NCBI RefSeq assembly: GCF_038066595.1
Contig: NZ_JBBUTH010000011.1
Coordinates: forward strand, 372,001 to 436,000
Direction: 5' to 3'
Source of the DNA: Pseudaquabacterium inlustre
Lineage (GTDB): Bacteria > Pseudomonadota > Gammaproteobacteria > Burkholderiales > Burkholderiaceae_C
DNA: 64,000 bases
Of this stretch, positions 30,941-40,290 are shown one piece after another; the stretch's first letter is position 1; the number at the start of each line of letters is the position of its first letter. Under the pieces are notes generated by a model. That model saw only the letters and a list, made by a program, of their open reading frames with translations, was not told the origin of the DNA and searched no databases. Position numbers and translations under genes: made by a program.

Positions 30941-31732
30941 ATGTCCGATTCGATTTCCCAACGCAAGGTGTGCGTGGTCACCGGCTCGTCGTCGGGCATC
31001 GGCGCCGCCACCGCGCGGCTGTATGCCGAGCGCGGCTGGAACGTGGTGATCAACTACTCGCGCGATGCGGCCACCGCCGAGGCCGTGGCCGAGGACTGCG
31101 CCGCGCTCGGTGCCGATGTGCTGGTGCAGCCCGCCAACGTGGCTGTGGACGCCGACTGCCGCGCGCTGGCCGCGGCCGTCGAGGCGCGCTGGGGCCGCTG
31201 CGATGTGCTGGTGAACAACGCCGGCACCACCAAGTTCATGCATGCGCGCAAGCTGGACGGGCTGGACGCCGAGGACTTCCAGCGCATCTACGCCGTCAAC
31301 GTGGTCGGCGCGTTCCAGATGGTGCGCGCCTTGGAGCCGCTGCTGCGCGCCAGCGCGCCGCATGCCGCGGTGGTGAACATGTCGTCGATCGCCGGCCTGA
31401 CCGGCATGGGATCGAGCATTGCCTATGCCGCCAGCAAGGGCGCGCTGAACACGCTGACCATCGCGCTGGCCCGCGCGCTGGGGCCCGATGTGCGCGTCAA
31501 CGCCATCGCGCCCGGCTTCGTCGAGACGCCGTGGCTGAAGCAGGGCCTGGGCGAAGGCCCCGACGGCCGCTACGACGCCAGCGTCAAGGCCTACCAGGGC
31601 CGCGCCACGCTGGCCGCCGTGATGAGCCCGGAAGACGTGGCGCGCACCGCCTGGTACCTGGGCGTCGACGCGGTGAAGACCACCGGCGAGGTGATCAGCG
31701 TCGACGCCGGCGCCAAGCTGCTGCCGGTTTGA
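30941..31732 (+). CDS. Short-chain dehydrogenase/reductase (SDR)
   Basis: A 263-residue classical SDR. The NAD(P)-binding motif is VTGSSSGIGAATARL, the NNAG motif is in VLVNNAGTTKF, and the catalytic Ser and YxxxK are in MSSIAGLTGMGSSIAYAASKG. The end (TTGEVISVDAGAKLLPV) is typical of the FabG group. GAGGGAG precedes the ATG. It is paired with a crotonase gene and converges with the flavodoxin gene. The substrate is unknown. Confidence 0.9.
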   Translation: MSDSISQRKVCVVTGSSSGIGAATARLYAERGWNVVINYSRDAATAEAVAEDCAALGADVLVQPANVAVDADCRALAAAVEARWGRCDVLVNNAGTTKFMHARKLDGLDAEDFQRIYAVNVVGAFQMVRALEPLLRASAPHAAVVNMSSIAGLTGMGSSIAYAASKGALNTLTIALARALGPDVRVNAIAPGFVETPWLKQGLGEGPDGRYDASVKAYQGRATLAAVMSPEDVARTAWYLGVDAVKTTGEVISVDAGAKLLPV

Positions 31733-32281
31733 TCAGGCGCTGAGCTTCGCGATGCGGGCGCCGAAGGCCTTGGCCGTGGCCAGGTCGCCCGACACCATCT
31801 CGTCGGTCGAGGCATCGGCCGGGGTGCTGGCCAGCAGGCCGCCCGAGCCGCCCAGGTTGTTCACGTCGGCGCGGGTGGCGGCCTTGCTGTTGGCGGGGGC
31901 CAGGCCCAGGCTGATCCACAGCATGCCGTGCTGGTTGGCCAGGGTCTGCAGGTAGGCCAGCGTGCTGGCCTTGTCGCCGTTCAGCGAGGCCGAGTTGGTG
32001 AAGCCGGCGGCCTTCTTGTCCTGCCAGGCGCGGGTGAACCAGGCCTTGCTGGAGGCGTCGGCGAACTTCTTGAACTGCCAGCTCACGTTGCCCATGTAGG
32101 TGGGCGAGCCGAAGACGATGGTCTTGGCGGCGTTCAGCGTGTCCCAGGCGCCGTCGGGCAGGTTGCCCTCGGCGTCGATGGCGATCAGCGTGGCGCCGGC
32201 ACCGGCGCCTTCCGCGACCGCCTGGGCGATCTTGGCGGTGTGGCCGTAGCCGGAGTGGTAGACGATGGCGATGCTGCTCAT
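31733..32281 (-). CDS. Flavodoxin-like NAD(P)H:quinone oxidoreductase family protein
   Basis: A 182-residue flavodoxin-fold protein. The FMN phosphate loop is VYHSGYGHTAKIAQAVAEG, and FGSPTYMGNVSWQFKKFAD is the isoalloxazine loop of the WrbA/NADPH-dependent FMN reductase group. It may reduce quinones to protect from oxidative stress. It is transcribed alone, converging with the SDR gene. The 145-bp gap behind the Spy-like gene must hold its promoter; none is obvious. Confidence 0.85.
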   Translation of the reverse strand: MSSIAIVYHSGYGHTAKIAQAVAEGAGAGATLIAIDAEGNLPDGAWDTLNAAKTIVFGSPTYMGNVSWQFKKFADASSKAWFTRAWQDKKAAGFTNSASLNGDKASTLAYLQTLANQHGMLWISLGLAPANSKAATRADVNNLGGSGGLLASTPADASTDEMVSGDLATAKAFGARIAKLSA

Positions 32282-32426
32282 GGCGGTGTCCTTTGCGGGG
32301 TCAAGGGGCCGGCGCCAGAGGGAGGCGACGCCGGGTACATGCTCCGCATTCTGGGCACCGCCCGCGGCGCGGGCGCTCTGCCGCTTTGCCGCCAGCGTTC
32401 AAGCGCGGTGAATGCCGGCGCGCGGC

Positions 32427-32960
32427 TCAGCCCTGCGGCCGGGCCGGGGCGCTGGCCGGATGGCCGGGCATGCCGCGGTGCTCGCCGTGGTGTCCACCGT
32501 GGTGTCCGTGGCCCATGCCACGGCCATCGCCGGCGCGCATGCCGTGGCGCAGCTTCTGGTCGGCCAGGGTCTTCTGCTCGGGCGTCAGCGTCGCGTACAG
32601 CGCGTCGCGGGCCTTCTGGCGGGCGCTGCGCTCGGTCTCGAACTGCTGACGCATGGCGTCGCGCTCCTTGTCGTCGGGGCGGGTGCCGGCCTGGCGGCGC
32701 TCGGCCATCTGGGCGTGCAGCTTCTCGTGTGCGGCGGCCTGGGCGCGCACGGTGTCCTCGTACTGTTTCCAGGCGCCTTCCTGTGCGGCGCTGATCTTCA
32801 GCTCGCCCTTCAGGCTGGTCAGGCGCTCGCCCACCTGGGCGGCGGTGGGCGGCGTGCGGCCGGGGCCGCCATCGCCACGGTGGGCAAAGGCCTGGCCGGC
32901 CGCGGCCAGGGCGAGGGTGGCACAGGCCAGGGCCACGGTGCGCAACGCGGTCTTCGTCAT
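32427..32960 (-). CDS. Spy/CpxP-like periplasmic chaperone with His-rich tail
   Basis: A 177-residue protein with a signal peptide (LRTVALACATLALAAAGQAFA). The body is a helical LTxxQ-type domain (ERLTSLKGELKISAAQEGAWKQYED...LYATLTPEQKTLADQKL), as in Spy, CpxP and ZraP. The C-terminus is unusually His/Gly/Met-rich (MGHGHHGGHHGEHRGMPGH), which suggests metal binding. It is divergent from a two-component system, which probably controls it. Function as an ATP-independent periplasmic chaperone is inferred from the family. Confidence 0.82.
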   Translation of the reverse strand: MTKTALRTVALACATLALAAAGQAFAHRGDGGPGRTPPTAAQVGERLTSLKGELKISAAQEGAWKQYEDTVRAQAAAHEKLHAQMAERRQAGTRPDDKERDAMRQQFETERSARQKARDALYATLTPEQKTLADQKLRHGMRAGDGRGMGHGHHGGHHGEHRGMPGHPASAPARPQG

Positions 32961-33191
32961 GGGGTGTCTTTCGATCAGGTCAGGGGATCGCGGCGGTGTG
33001 GGTTGCGGCCCGCCGCCGCCGGCCGCGGCAAGGGCGCCGCGACAGGTGCCATTGAACGCCGGCGCGGTTTGCCGCGTGTGTCGTGGGCGGGGCCTTTTTG
33101 TCGCGTGGCGTGTCAGGCCGCTGGCGTGACATGCTGTGATACGTTTTGCTGCCATCGCCGCCCGCCGAACGCGGTGCAATCCCTGTCCATC

Positions 33192-33940
<749 letters not shown>

Positions 33941-33944
<4 letters not shown>

Positions 33945-35452
33945 CCACGCCGGCCAGCGCACCTGCACCCGCGCCCGGTGCCGCACCGCCGCGCCGCTGG
34001 CGCTGGTGGCCCGACTCGCTGTTCGGCCGCCTGCTGCTGGTGCTCACCGCCGGCCTGGTGCTGGCCCAGCTGCTGGGCGCGGCGATCAACGTGGCCGAGC
34101 GTGACCAGCTGCTCAACCGCGGCTACGGCCTGGCCGCGGCGCAGCGCATCGCCGACGTGGTGGACCTGCTCGACGGCCTGCCGGAGACCGAGCGGGCGCG
34201 CGTGGTGCAGGTGTTCCGCCAGCCGCCGCTGGTGCTGTCGCTGCAGCCGCAGGCCTCGATCGCGGCCGATGCAGCGCTGGACCGCCGTGGCCTGATGTTC
34301 GCCGCCCGCCTGCGCATGGCGCTGGGCGACCCGCGCGCGGTGCGCGTGATGGCCTGGGCCCCGCCGCTGGACGAGGCGGCAGAGTACGCGCGCCGCGCCG
34401 CGCCCGACGAGCGCTGGATGATCGGCCGCGGCGAGATGCGCGGCGAGATGCGCGGCGAGATGCGTGGTGACATGCGCGAGGAGCGCCGCGCCCGTCGCGG
34501 CCTGGGCGCGGGCCCGGTGTGGCGCACCGAGGTGCAGCTGCGCGATGGTCGCTGGGCGCGCTTCGACGCGGCGCTGCCGGCGCAGGATGAGCGCCTGCCC
34601 TGGCGGCTGGCCGCCTCGCTGGGCGTGCTGCTGCTGGCCACGCTGCTGCTGGGCTGGTGGGCGGTGCGCAGCCTGGTGCGGCCGCTGCACCGCCTGGCCG
34701 GTGCAGCCCAGGCCCTGGGCGAGAACCTGCGCCAGCCGCCGCTGCCCGAGACCGGCCCGCGCGAGGTGCGCCAGGCGGCGCAGGCCTTCAACACCATGCA
34801 GCGCCGCCTGGCCGAGCAGGTGGACGAGCGCACGCGGCTGCTGGCCGCGCTGTCGCACGACCTGAAGACACCGCTGACCCGCATGCGCCTGCGCGCCGAA
34901 CTGCTGGACGACGAGGCCGCGCGCGAGCGCTTCGAGGCCGACCTGCGCGAGATGGAGGCCATGGTGGCCGAGACGCTGGACTTCCTGCGTGGCCTGGGCG
35001 GTCACGAGGTGCGCGCCCCGGTGGACGTGAACGCGCTGCTGGCACGGCTGCAGGCCGACCAGCAGGCCATGGGCCGCGAGGTGCAGGTGCTGGGTCAGGC
35101 CGTGGCGCCGCTGCCGGCCGTGGCCTCGCTGCTGCGCCGGGCGCTGGGCAACCTGGTGGACAACGCCGTGCTCTACGGCGGCCGCGCCACGGTGCGCGTG
35201 GACGACGACGGCCACAGCCTGCTGCTGCGCGTGCAGGACGAGGGGCCGGGCATCCCGCCGGCCGATCTGGAGCGGGTGTTCGAGCCCTTCGTGCGCCTGG
35301 AGGCCTCGCGCAACCGCGCCACCGGCGGCACCGGCCTGGGCCTGGGCATCGCGCGCAACATCACCCAGGTGCTGGGCGGCACGCTCACGCTGCACAACCG
35401 GCCCGAGGGTGGGCTGGAAGCGCGGCTGGCGCTGCCGCGCCTGCCGGGCTGA
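33941..35452 (+). CDS. Sensor histidine kinase with Met-rich repeat in the periplasmic domain
   Basis: A 503-residue kinase. Transmembrane segments lie at about 27-50 and 222-241, enclosing a periplasmic domain of about 170 residues. Within it, residues 164-179 are four GEMR/GDMR units. HAMP follows, then the H-box LLAALSHDLKTPLTRM with His306, the N-box LGNLVDNAVLYGG and the G-boxes DEGPGIP and GGTGLGLGIA. It starts with GTG overlapping the regulator stop. The regularly spaced Met residues could bind Cu(I) or Ag(I), which is only inference. Confidence 0.93.
34430..34477 (+). repeat. Four tandem 12-bp units within the kinase gene
   Basis: Units at 34430, 34442, 34454 and 34466 read GGCGAGATGCGC with small changes in the third and fourth (CGT for CGC; GGT GAC for GGC GAG). 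They encode GEMR-GEMR-GEMR-GDMR in frame. The number of units could change by slippage without breaking the frame. Confidence 0.9.
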
Positions 35453-35459
35453 GCGGCGT

Positions 35460-36749
35460 TCAGCCCGCCGCCACGCCGGCCCGCTCGAGCATGGCGTGCA
35501 GCAGCACGTTGCAGCCGGCCTCGATGTCGGCCGGTGCGGCGTCCTCGATCTCGTTGTGGCTGATGCCGTCCTTGCAGGGGATGAAGATCATGCCGGCCGG
35601 CGCCAGGCGGACCATGTACACCGCGTCATGCCCGGCGCCGCTGACGGCCGGCATGTTCGAGTAGCCCAGGCGTTCGGCGGCGGCCTGCACGGCGTTCACG
35701 CACTCGGCATGGAAGGGTTGCGCGGGGTACGACGACACCGGCGTGATCTCGATGCTCAGGCCCGATTCGGCACTGAGCTGCGCGGCCACGGCGCGGATGT
35801 CGGCGTCCATCGCGTCGCACAGCGCGTCGCTGGAATTGCGCAGGTCGATGCTGAACTTCACCCGGCCCGGGATCACGTTGCGGCTGTTCGGGAACACCTG
35901 CACCATGCCCACCGTGCCGCGGCCATGGTTGCTGCCGTCGGCCTGCGGGTGGCGGTGGGCGCAGGCCACCACTTCCTGCATCAGCTTCGTGGCCACCTGC
36001 AGCGCATCCTTGCGCAGCGCCATCGGCGTGGGGCCGGCGTGGGCTTCCATGCCGGTCACCACGCAGTCGTACCAGCGGATGCCCAGCACGCCGGTGACCA
36101 CGCCAATGGTCTTCTTGTTGTCCTCCAGCACCGGGCCCTGTTCGATGTGGGTCTCGAAGTAGCAGCCGATCGGGTGGTCGCCCGGCTCCTGCTCGCCGAT
36201 GTAGCCGATGCGTGCCAGCTCGTCCTTCACGCTCTTGCCGTCCACGTCTTTCGCGGCATAGGCGGTCTCCAGCGTGAAGGCCTTGGCGAACACGCCCGAG
36301 CCCATCATCACCGGCACGAAGCGCGAGCCTTCCTCGTTCGTCCACCAGGCCACCTCGATGGGCGCCTCGGTCTCGATGCCGGCGTCGTTCAGCGTGCGCA
36401 CCACCTCCAGGCCGGCCAGCACGCCGTAGTTGCCGTCGAACTTGCCGCCGGTGGGCTGGGTGTCGATGTGGCTGCCGGTCATCACCGGCGGCAGCGCGTT
36501 GTTGCGGCCCGGCCGGCGCAGGAAGCCGTTGCCGATCTTGTCGATGGTGATGGTCATGCCGGCTTCCTTCGCCCAGCGGCTGATCAGGTCACGGCCCTGC
36601 TTGTCCAGGTCGGTCAGCGTCAGGCGGCAGACGCCGCCTTTCTCGGTGGCGCCGATCTGCGCCAGTTCCATCAGGCTGTCCCACAGGCGGGCGCCGTTGA
36701 CGCGCAGGCCTTGCAGCTTCTCGGGCAGAGGGGTGGCTTTCATGTCCAT
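35460..36749 (-). CDS. M20-family N-carbamoyl-beta-alanine/amino acid hydrolase (ureidopropionase)
   Basis: A 429-residue Zn-dependent amidohydrolase of the hydantoinase/carbamoylase group. Metal and active-site motifs are TGSHIDTQPTGGKFDGNYG, WWTNEEGSRFVPVMMGS and the later SGAGHDAVYM. Downstream of dihydropyrimidinase it should cleave N-carbamoyl-beta-alanine to beta-alanine, CO2 and ammonia, the last step of reductive pyrimidine breakdown. The start at 36749 has AAGGAG 7 bp upstream. It is the last gene of the preT operon, 32 bp after the hydantoinase gene. Allantoate or other carbamoyl substrates are an alternative. Confidence 0.88.
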   Translation of the reverse strand: MDMKATPLPEKLQGLRVNGARLWDSLMELAQIGATEKGGVCRLTLTDLDKQGRDLISRWAKEAGMTITIDKIGNGFLRRPGRNNALPPVMTGSHIDTQPTGGKFDGNYGVLAGLEVVRTLNDAGIETEAPIEVAWWTNEEGSRFVPVMMGSGVFAKAFTLETAYAAKDVDGKSVKDELARIGYIGEQEPGDHPIGCYFETHIEQGPVLEDNKKTIGVVTGVLGIRWYDCVVTGMEAHAGPTPMALRKDALQVATKLMQEVVACAHRHPQADGSNHGRGTVGMVQVFPNSRNVIPGRVKFSIDLRNSSDALCDAMDADIRAVAAQLSAESGLSIEITPVSSYPAQPFHAECVNAVQAAAERLGYSNMPAVSGAGHDAVYMVRLAPAGMIFIPCKDGISHNEIEDAAPADIEAGCNVLLHAMLERAGVAAG

Positions 36750-36781
36750 GGTGGGGCTCCTTGATTCGGGTGGGCCGGCGC

Positions 36782-38227
36782 TCAGCGCGCCACCGGCACG
36801 GGTTGTTCCAGTTCGGCCTTGCGCGCCAGCGGCGCGAACTGCGGCGCGAAGGGCGCGCGCTTGAGGTACTGGCCGGCGCCGCGCACGGCGCGCAGGTCGC
36901 CATCGGCCCAGGCCAGGTGGCCGCGGGTCAACGTGTGGGTGGCCTTGCCCTGCACCGTCATGCCTTCGAAGATGTTGTAGTCGCCCAGGCTGTGCTGGGT
37001 CTTGACCGACAGCGTCTGCGTGGCGGCTGGATCCCACAGCACGAGGTCGGCATCGGCGCCGGCGGCGATCAGGCCCTTCTTCGGGTACAGGTTGAACAGC
37101 CTGGCCGCGTTGGCCGAGGTCACGGCCACGAACTCGCTGGGCGTCAACTTGCCGCCGTTCACGCCCTCGTGCCACAGCACGGCCATGCGCTCTTCCACCC
37201 CGCCGCAGCCGTTGGGGATCTTGCTGAAGTCGTCCTTGCCCGCTGCCTTCTGCTCGGCGCAGAAGGTGCAGTGGTCGGTGGCCGTGGTGTGCAGGCTGCC
37301 CGACTGCAGGCCACGCCACAGCATCTGGCCATGGCCCTTGGCGCGGAACGGGGGGCTCATCACATGCGCCGCGGCCTTCACGAAGTCGGGGTCGCGGTAG
37401 ACGCTGTCGTCGATCACCAGGTGGCCGGCCAGCACCTCGCCGTACACGCGCTGGCCGCGCGCCCGGGCTCGGGCGATGGCTTCGGCGCTCTCGGCGCTGG
37501 ACACGTGCACGATGTAGATCGGCACGTTCAGCACATCGGCAATCGCGATGGCGCGCTGCGCGGCCTCGGCCTCCACGGCGGGCGGACGGCTCAAGGGGTG
37601 GCCCTCGGGGCCCAGGATGCCCTTGGCCTTCATCTCGGCCTGCAGCAGGAACACCAGCTCGCCGTTCTCGGCGTGCACGGTGGGCATGGCGCCCAGCTCC
37701 AGGCTGCGGCGGAAGCTGTTCACCAGCGTCTCGTCGTCGCACATGATGGCGTTCTTGTAGGCCATGAAGTGCTTGAAGCTGTTCACGCCTTCCTCGTTCA
37801 CCAGCGTGCCCATGTCGCGGTGCACGCTGTCGCCCCACCAGGTGATGGCGACGTGGAAGGCGTAGTCACTGGCCGCCTTCTCGGCCCAGCCGCGCCATTT
37901 GCGGTAGGCGTCCATCAGCGGCTCCTGCGGATCGGGGATCACGAAGTCGATGATGCTGGTGGTGCCGCCGGCCAGCGCCGCGGCCGTGCCGCTGAAGAAA
38001 TCGTCGCGCGTCACCGTGCCCATGAAGGGCAGCTGCATGTGGGTGTGCGGGTCGATGCCGCCGGGCATCAGGTAGCGGCCGCTGCCGTCGAGCTTGTCAG
38101 CGCCGGCGGGCGCTTCGAGATCGGGGCCCACGGCGGCGATCTGGCCGTCCACGCACAGCACGTCGGCCTTGAACTCGCGGTCGGCATTGACCACGGTGGC
38201 GCCTTGGATCAGCAGGGGTTTGGTCAT
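36782..38227 (-). CDS. hydA: Dihydropyrimidinase (hydantoinase)
   Basis: A 481-residue cyclic amidohydrolase that opens dihydrouracil or dihydrothymine to the N-carbamoyl acid. Zn-binding residues appear in order: His pair in GGIDPHTHMQ, the carbamylated Lys in KHFMAYKNAIM, His in PTVHAENGEL, His in YIVHVSSAES and Asp in TTATDHCTF. GGAGAG precedes the ATG. It lies between the transporter permease genes and the M20 hydrolase gene. The match to D-hydantoinase/dihydropyrimidinase is strong. Confidence 0.95.
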   Translation of the reverse strand: MTKPLLIQGATVVNADREFKADVLCVDGQIAAVGPDLEAPAGADKLDGSGRYLMPGGIDPHTHMQLPFMGTVTRDDFFSGTAAALAGGTTSIIDFVIPDPQEPLMDAYRKWRGWAEKAASDYAFHVAITWWGDSVHRDMGTLVNEEGVNSFKHFMAYKNAIMCDDETLVNSFRRSLELGAMPTVHAENGELVFLLQAEMKAKGILGPEGHPLSRPPAVEAEAAQRAIAIADVLNVPIYIVHVSSAESAEAIARARARGQRVYGEVLAGHLVIDDSVYRDPDFVKAAAHVMSPPFRAKGHGQMLWRGLQSGSLHTTATDHCTFCAEQKAAGKDDFSKIPNGCGGVEERMAVLWHEGVNGGKLTPSEFVAVTSANAARLFNLYPKKGLIAAGADADLVLWDPAATQTLSVKTQHSLGDYNIFEGMTVQGKATHTLTRGHLAWADGDLRAVRGAGQYLKRAPFAPQFAPLARKAELEQPVPVAR

Positions 38228-38273
38228 GCGTGTCTCTCCGTCGTGTGTGTGGGGTGGAACAGGGCGAACCGGG

Positions 38274-39206
38274 TCAGCGCTCGCCGGGGATGTAGGGCTT
38301 CATCAAGGCTTGTGGCGCGCTGGCGCGGCGGCTGGCGATCACCAGCGCGGCAATCGCCAGCGCATAGGGCAGCATCAGGTACAGCTGGTAGGGCAGGCCG
38401 CCGGCATCGGCCTGCTGCAGGCGCAACTGCATCGCGTCGAACACCGCGAACAGCAGCGCGCCCAGCAGCGCCTTGCCCGGCCGCCAGCCGGCAAACACCA
38501 CCAGCGCCACGCACACCCAGCCGCGGCCGTTGACCATGTTGAAGAAGAAGGCGTCGAAGGCCGACAGCGTGAGGAAGGCGCCGGCCACGCCCATCAGCGC
38601 CGAGCCGGCCACCACCGCGGCCGTGCGCACCCGCGCCACCGAAATGCCCTGCGCCTCCACCGCCGCCGGGCTTTCACCCGCCATGCGCAGCGCCAGGCCG
38701 GCGGGCGTGCGGTACAGCGCCCAGCCGATCAGCGGCACCAGGGCCAGGGCCAGCAGGGTCAGCGGCGTCTGCTGCTGCAGCACGGGAATCGGCAGCCAGT
38801 CCATCGTGGCGAAGGGGCGGATGGTGGGCGGCGTGTTCACCTTCGGGAAGGCCACGCGGTAGGCAAAGTAGCTCAGCGCCGTGGCCAGCAGCGTGAGGCC
38901 CAGCCCGGCCACATGCTGCGACAAGGCCAGCAGCACCGTGAAGCCAGCATGCAGCAACCCGAAGGCCGCGCCCACGCCGGCGGCCACCGCCACACCGCCC
39001 CACAGCGGCAGGCCCAGGTACACGGCCAGCCAGCCCGAGAAGGCGCCGGCCACCATCAGGCCTTCGATGCCCAGGTTCAGCACGCCGGCACGCTCGCACA
39101 GCAGCACGCCCAGCGTGCCCAGGATCAGCGGCGTGGCCACGCGCAGCACGGCCACCCAGAAGGGCAGCGTGGCCATCATCTCGAGGATCGAACCCAAGGT
39201 GTCCAT
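38274..39206 (-). CDS. ABC transporter permease (nucleoside/base type, second)
   Basis: A 310-residue permease of the BPD_transp_2 family (YufQ/NupQ-like) with about eight hydrophobic segments. The LGVLLCERAGVLNLGIEGLMVAGAF motif near the N-terminus is typical of permeases that serve BMP-type nucleoside ABC systems. It lies 10 bp downstream of the other permease in the preT operon. Confidence 0.9.
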   Translation of the reverse strand: MDTLGSILEMMATLPFWVAVLRVATPLILGTLGVLLCERAGVLNLGIEGLMVAGAFSGWLAVYLGLPLWGGVAVAAGVGAAFGLLHAGFTVLLALSQHVAGLGLTLLATALSYFAYRVAFPKVNTPPTIRPFATMDWLPIPVLQQQTPLTLLALALVPLIGWALYRTPAGLALRMAGESPAAVEAQGISVARVRTAAVVAGSALMGVAGAFLTLSAFDAFFFNMVNGRGWVCVALVVFAGWRPGKALLGALLFAVFDAMQLRLQQADAGGLPYQLYLMLPYALAIAALVIASRRASAPQALMKPYIPGER

Positions 39207-39216
39207 GTGATCGACC

Positions 39217-40290
39217 TCAGGCGGCCCGCGGCCCGTCGAAGCGCAGGCGGTAGCGCGTCAGCATGCTGGCGGCCAGCACGGCCAGCAGCGTGGCCGCCAC
39301 CACCACGTCGGCCAGCACGCTGGGCACGCCGAGGGCGCGGCCCATGCTGTCGGCGCCCACGATGATGGCCGCCACGCCCACCGCGCTGGCCACCACGGCC
39401 AGCGGGTGCAGGCCGGCCAGCATGGCGATCACCACGCCCGAATAGCCGTAGCCCGGCGACATGTCCAGCGTGACATAGCTGGTGCGCCCGGCCACCTCCA
39501 CCGCGCCGGCCAGGCCGGCCAGGCCGCCCGACAGCAGGGCCACCAGCACCACGGTGCGCGTGACCGGCACGCCGACGAAGGCCGCGGCCCGCGCATTGGC
39601 GCCCAGCGCCCGCACCTGGAAGCCGGCCGTGGTGAAGCGCAGCAGCGCCCACAGCGCCACGGCGCAGGCCAGGGCCAGCAGCAGGCCGGTGTGCACGCGG
39701 GTCTGCGGCAGCAGCTTGTCCAGTTCCAGTTCACTCGCCAACGCCACGCTCTGCGGCCAGCCCATCGCGCCGGGGTCCTTCATCGGCCCGTCGAGCAGGG
39801 CGCCCACGCCCAGCAGCACGATGAAGTTCAGCAGCAGCGTGCACACCACCTCGTCCACGCCCCACCACTGGCGGGCCAGCGCCGGGCCCAGCAAGAGCAG
39901 CGCACCGGTCAGCGCCGCGGCGAGAAACATCACCGCCTGTCCCAGCACCGGCGTGGCGCTGAACAGCTCGCCGTAGACACCGCCCACGGCCACGGCGGCC
40001 ATCGCGCCGGCATACAGCTGGCCCTCGGCGCCGATGTTGAACAGCCGCGCGCGGAAGGCTGCGGTGGCGGCCAGGCCGGTGAGCATCAGCGGCACGGCGC
40101 GGGTGAAGGTTTCGCTCAGCGCGAACACCGAGCCGAAGGCGCCGCCAGCCAGCAGCGCCAGGCTGCGGCCCACCGGCGCGCCGGCCACGGTCAGCAAGGC
40201 CGCCACCAGGGCCAGCACGGCCAGCAGCGCGCCGGCCGCAGCGGCCAGCGCATGGCGGGGGCGCACCTCGGCGCGGGCTTCAAGCCGCAT
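39217..40290 (-). CDS. ABC transporter permease (nucleoside/base type, first)
   Basis: A 357-residue permease of the same family (YufP/NupP-like). It has NIGAEGQLYAGAMAAVAVGG and the long RFTTAGFQVRALGANARAAAFVGVPV coupling segment. MRLEARAEVRP at 40290 was chosen as the start. It overlaps the end of the ATPase gene by 11 bp, whereas a longer in-frame extension would lie wholly within that gene. Confidence 0.9.
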   Translation of the reverse strand: MRLEARAEVRPRHALAAAAGALLAVLALVAALLTVAGAPVGRSLALLAGGAFGSVFALSETFTRAVPLMLTGLAATAAFRARLFNIGAEGQLYAGAMAAVAVGGVYGELFSATPVLGQAVMFLAAALTGALLLLGPALARQWWGVDEVVCTLLLNFIVLLGVGALLDGPMKDPGAMGWPQSVALASELELDKLLPQTRVHTGLLLALACAVALWALLRFTTAGFQVRALGANARAAAFVGVPVTRTVVLVALLSGGLAGLAGAVEVAGRTSYVTLDMSPGYGYSGVVIAMLAGLHPLAVVASAVGVAAIIVGADSMGRALGVPSVLADVVVAATLLAVLAASMLTRYRLRFDGPRAA

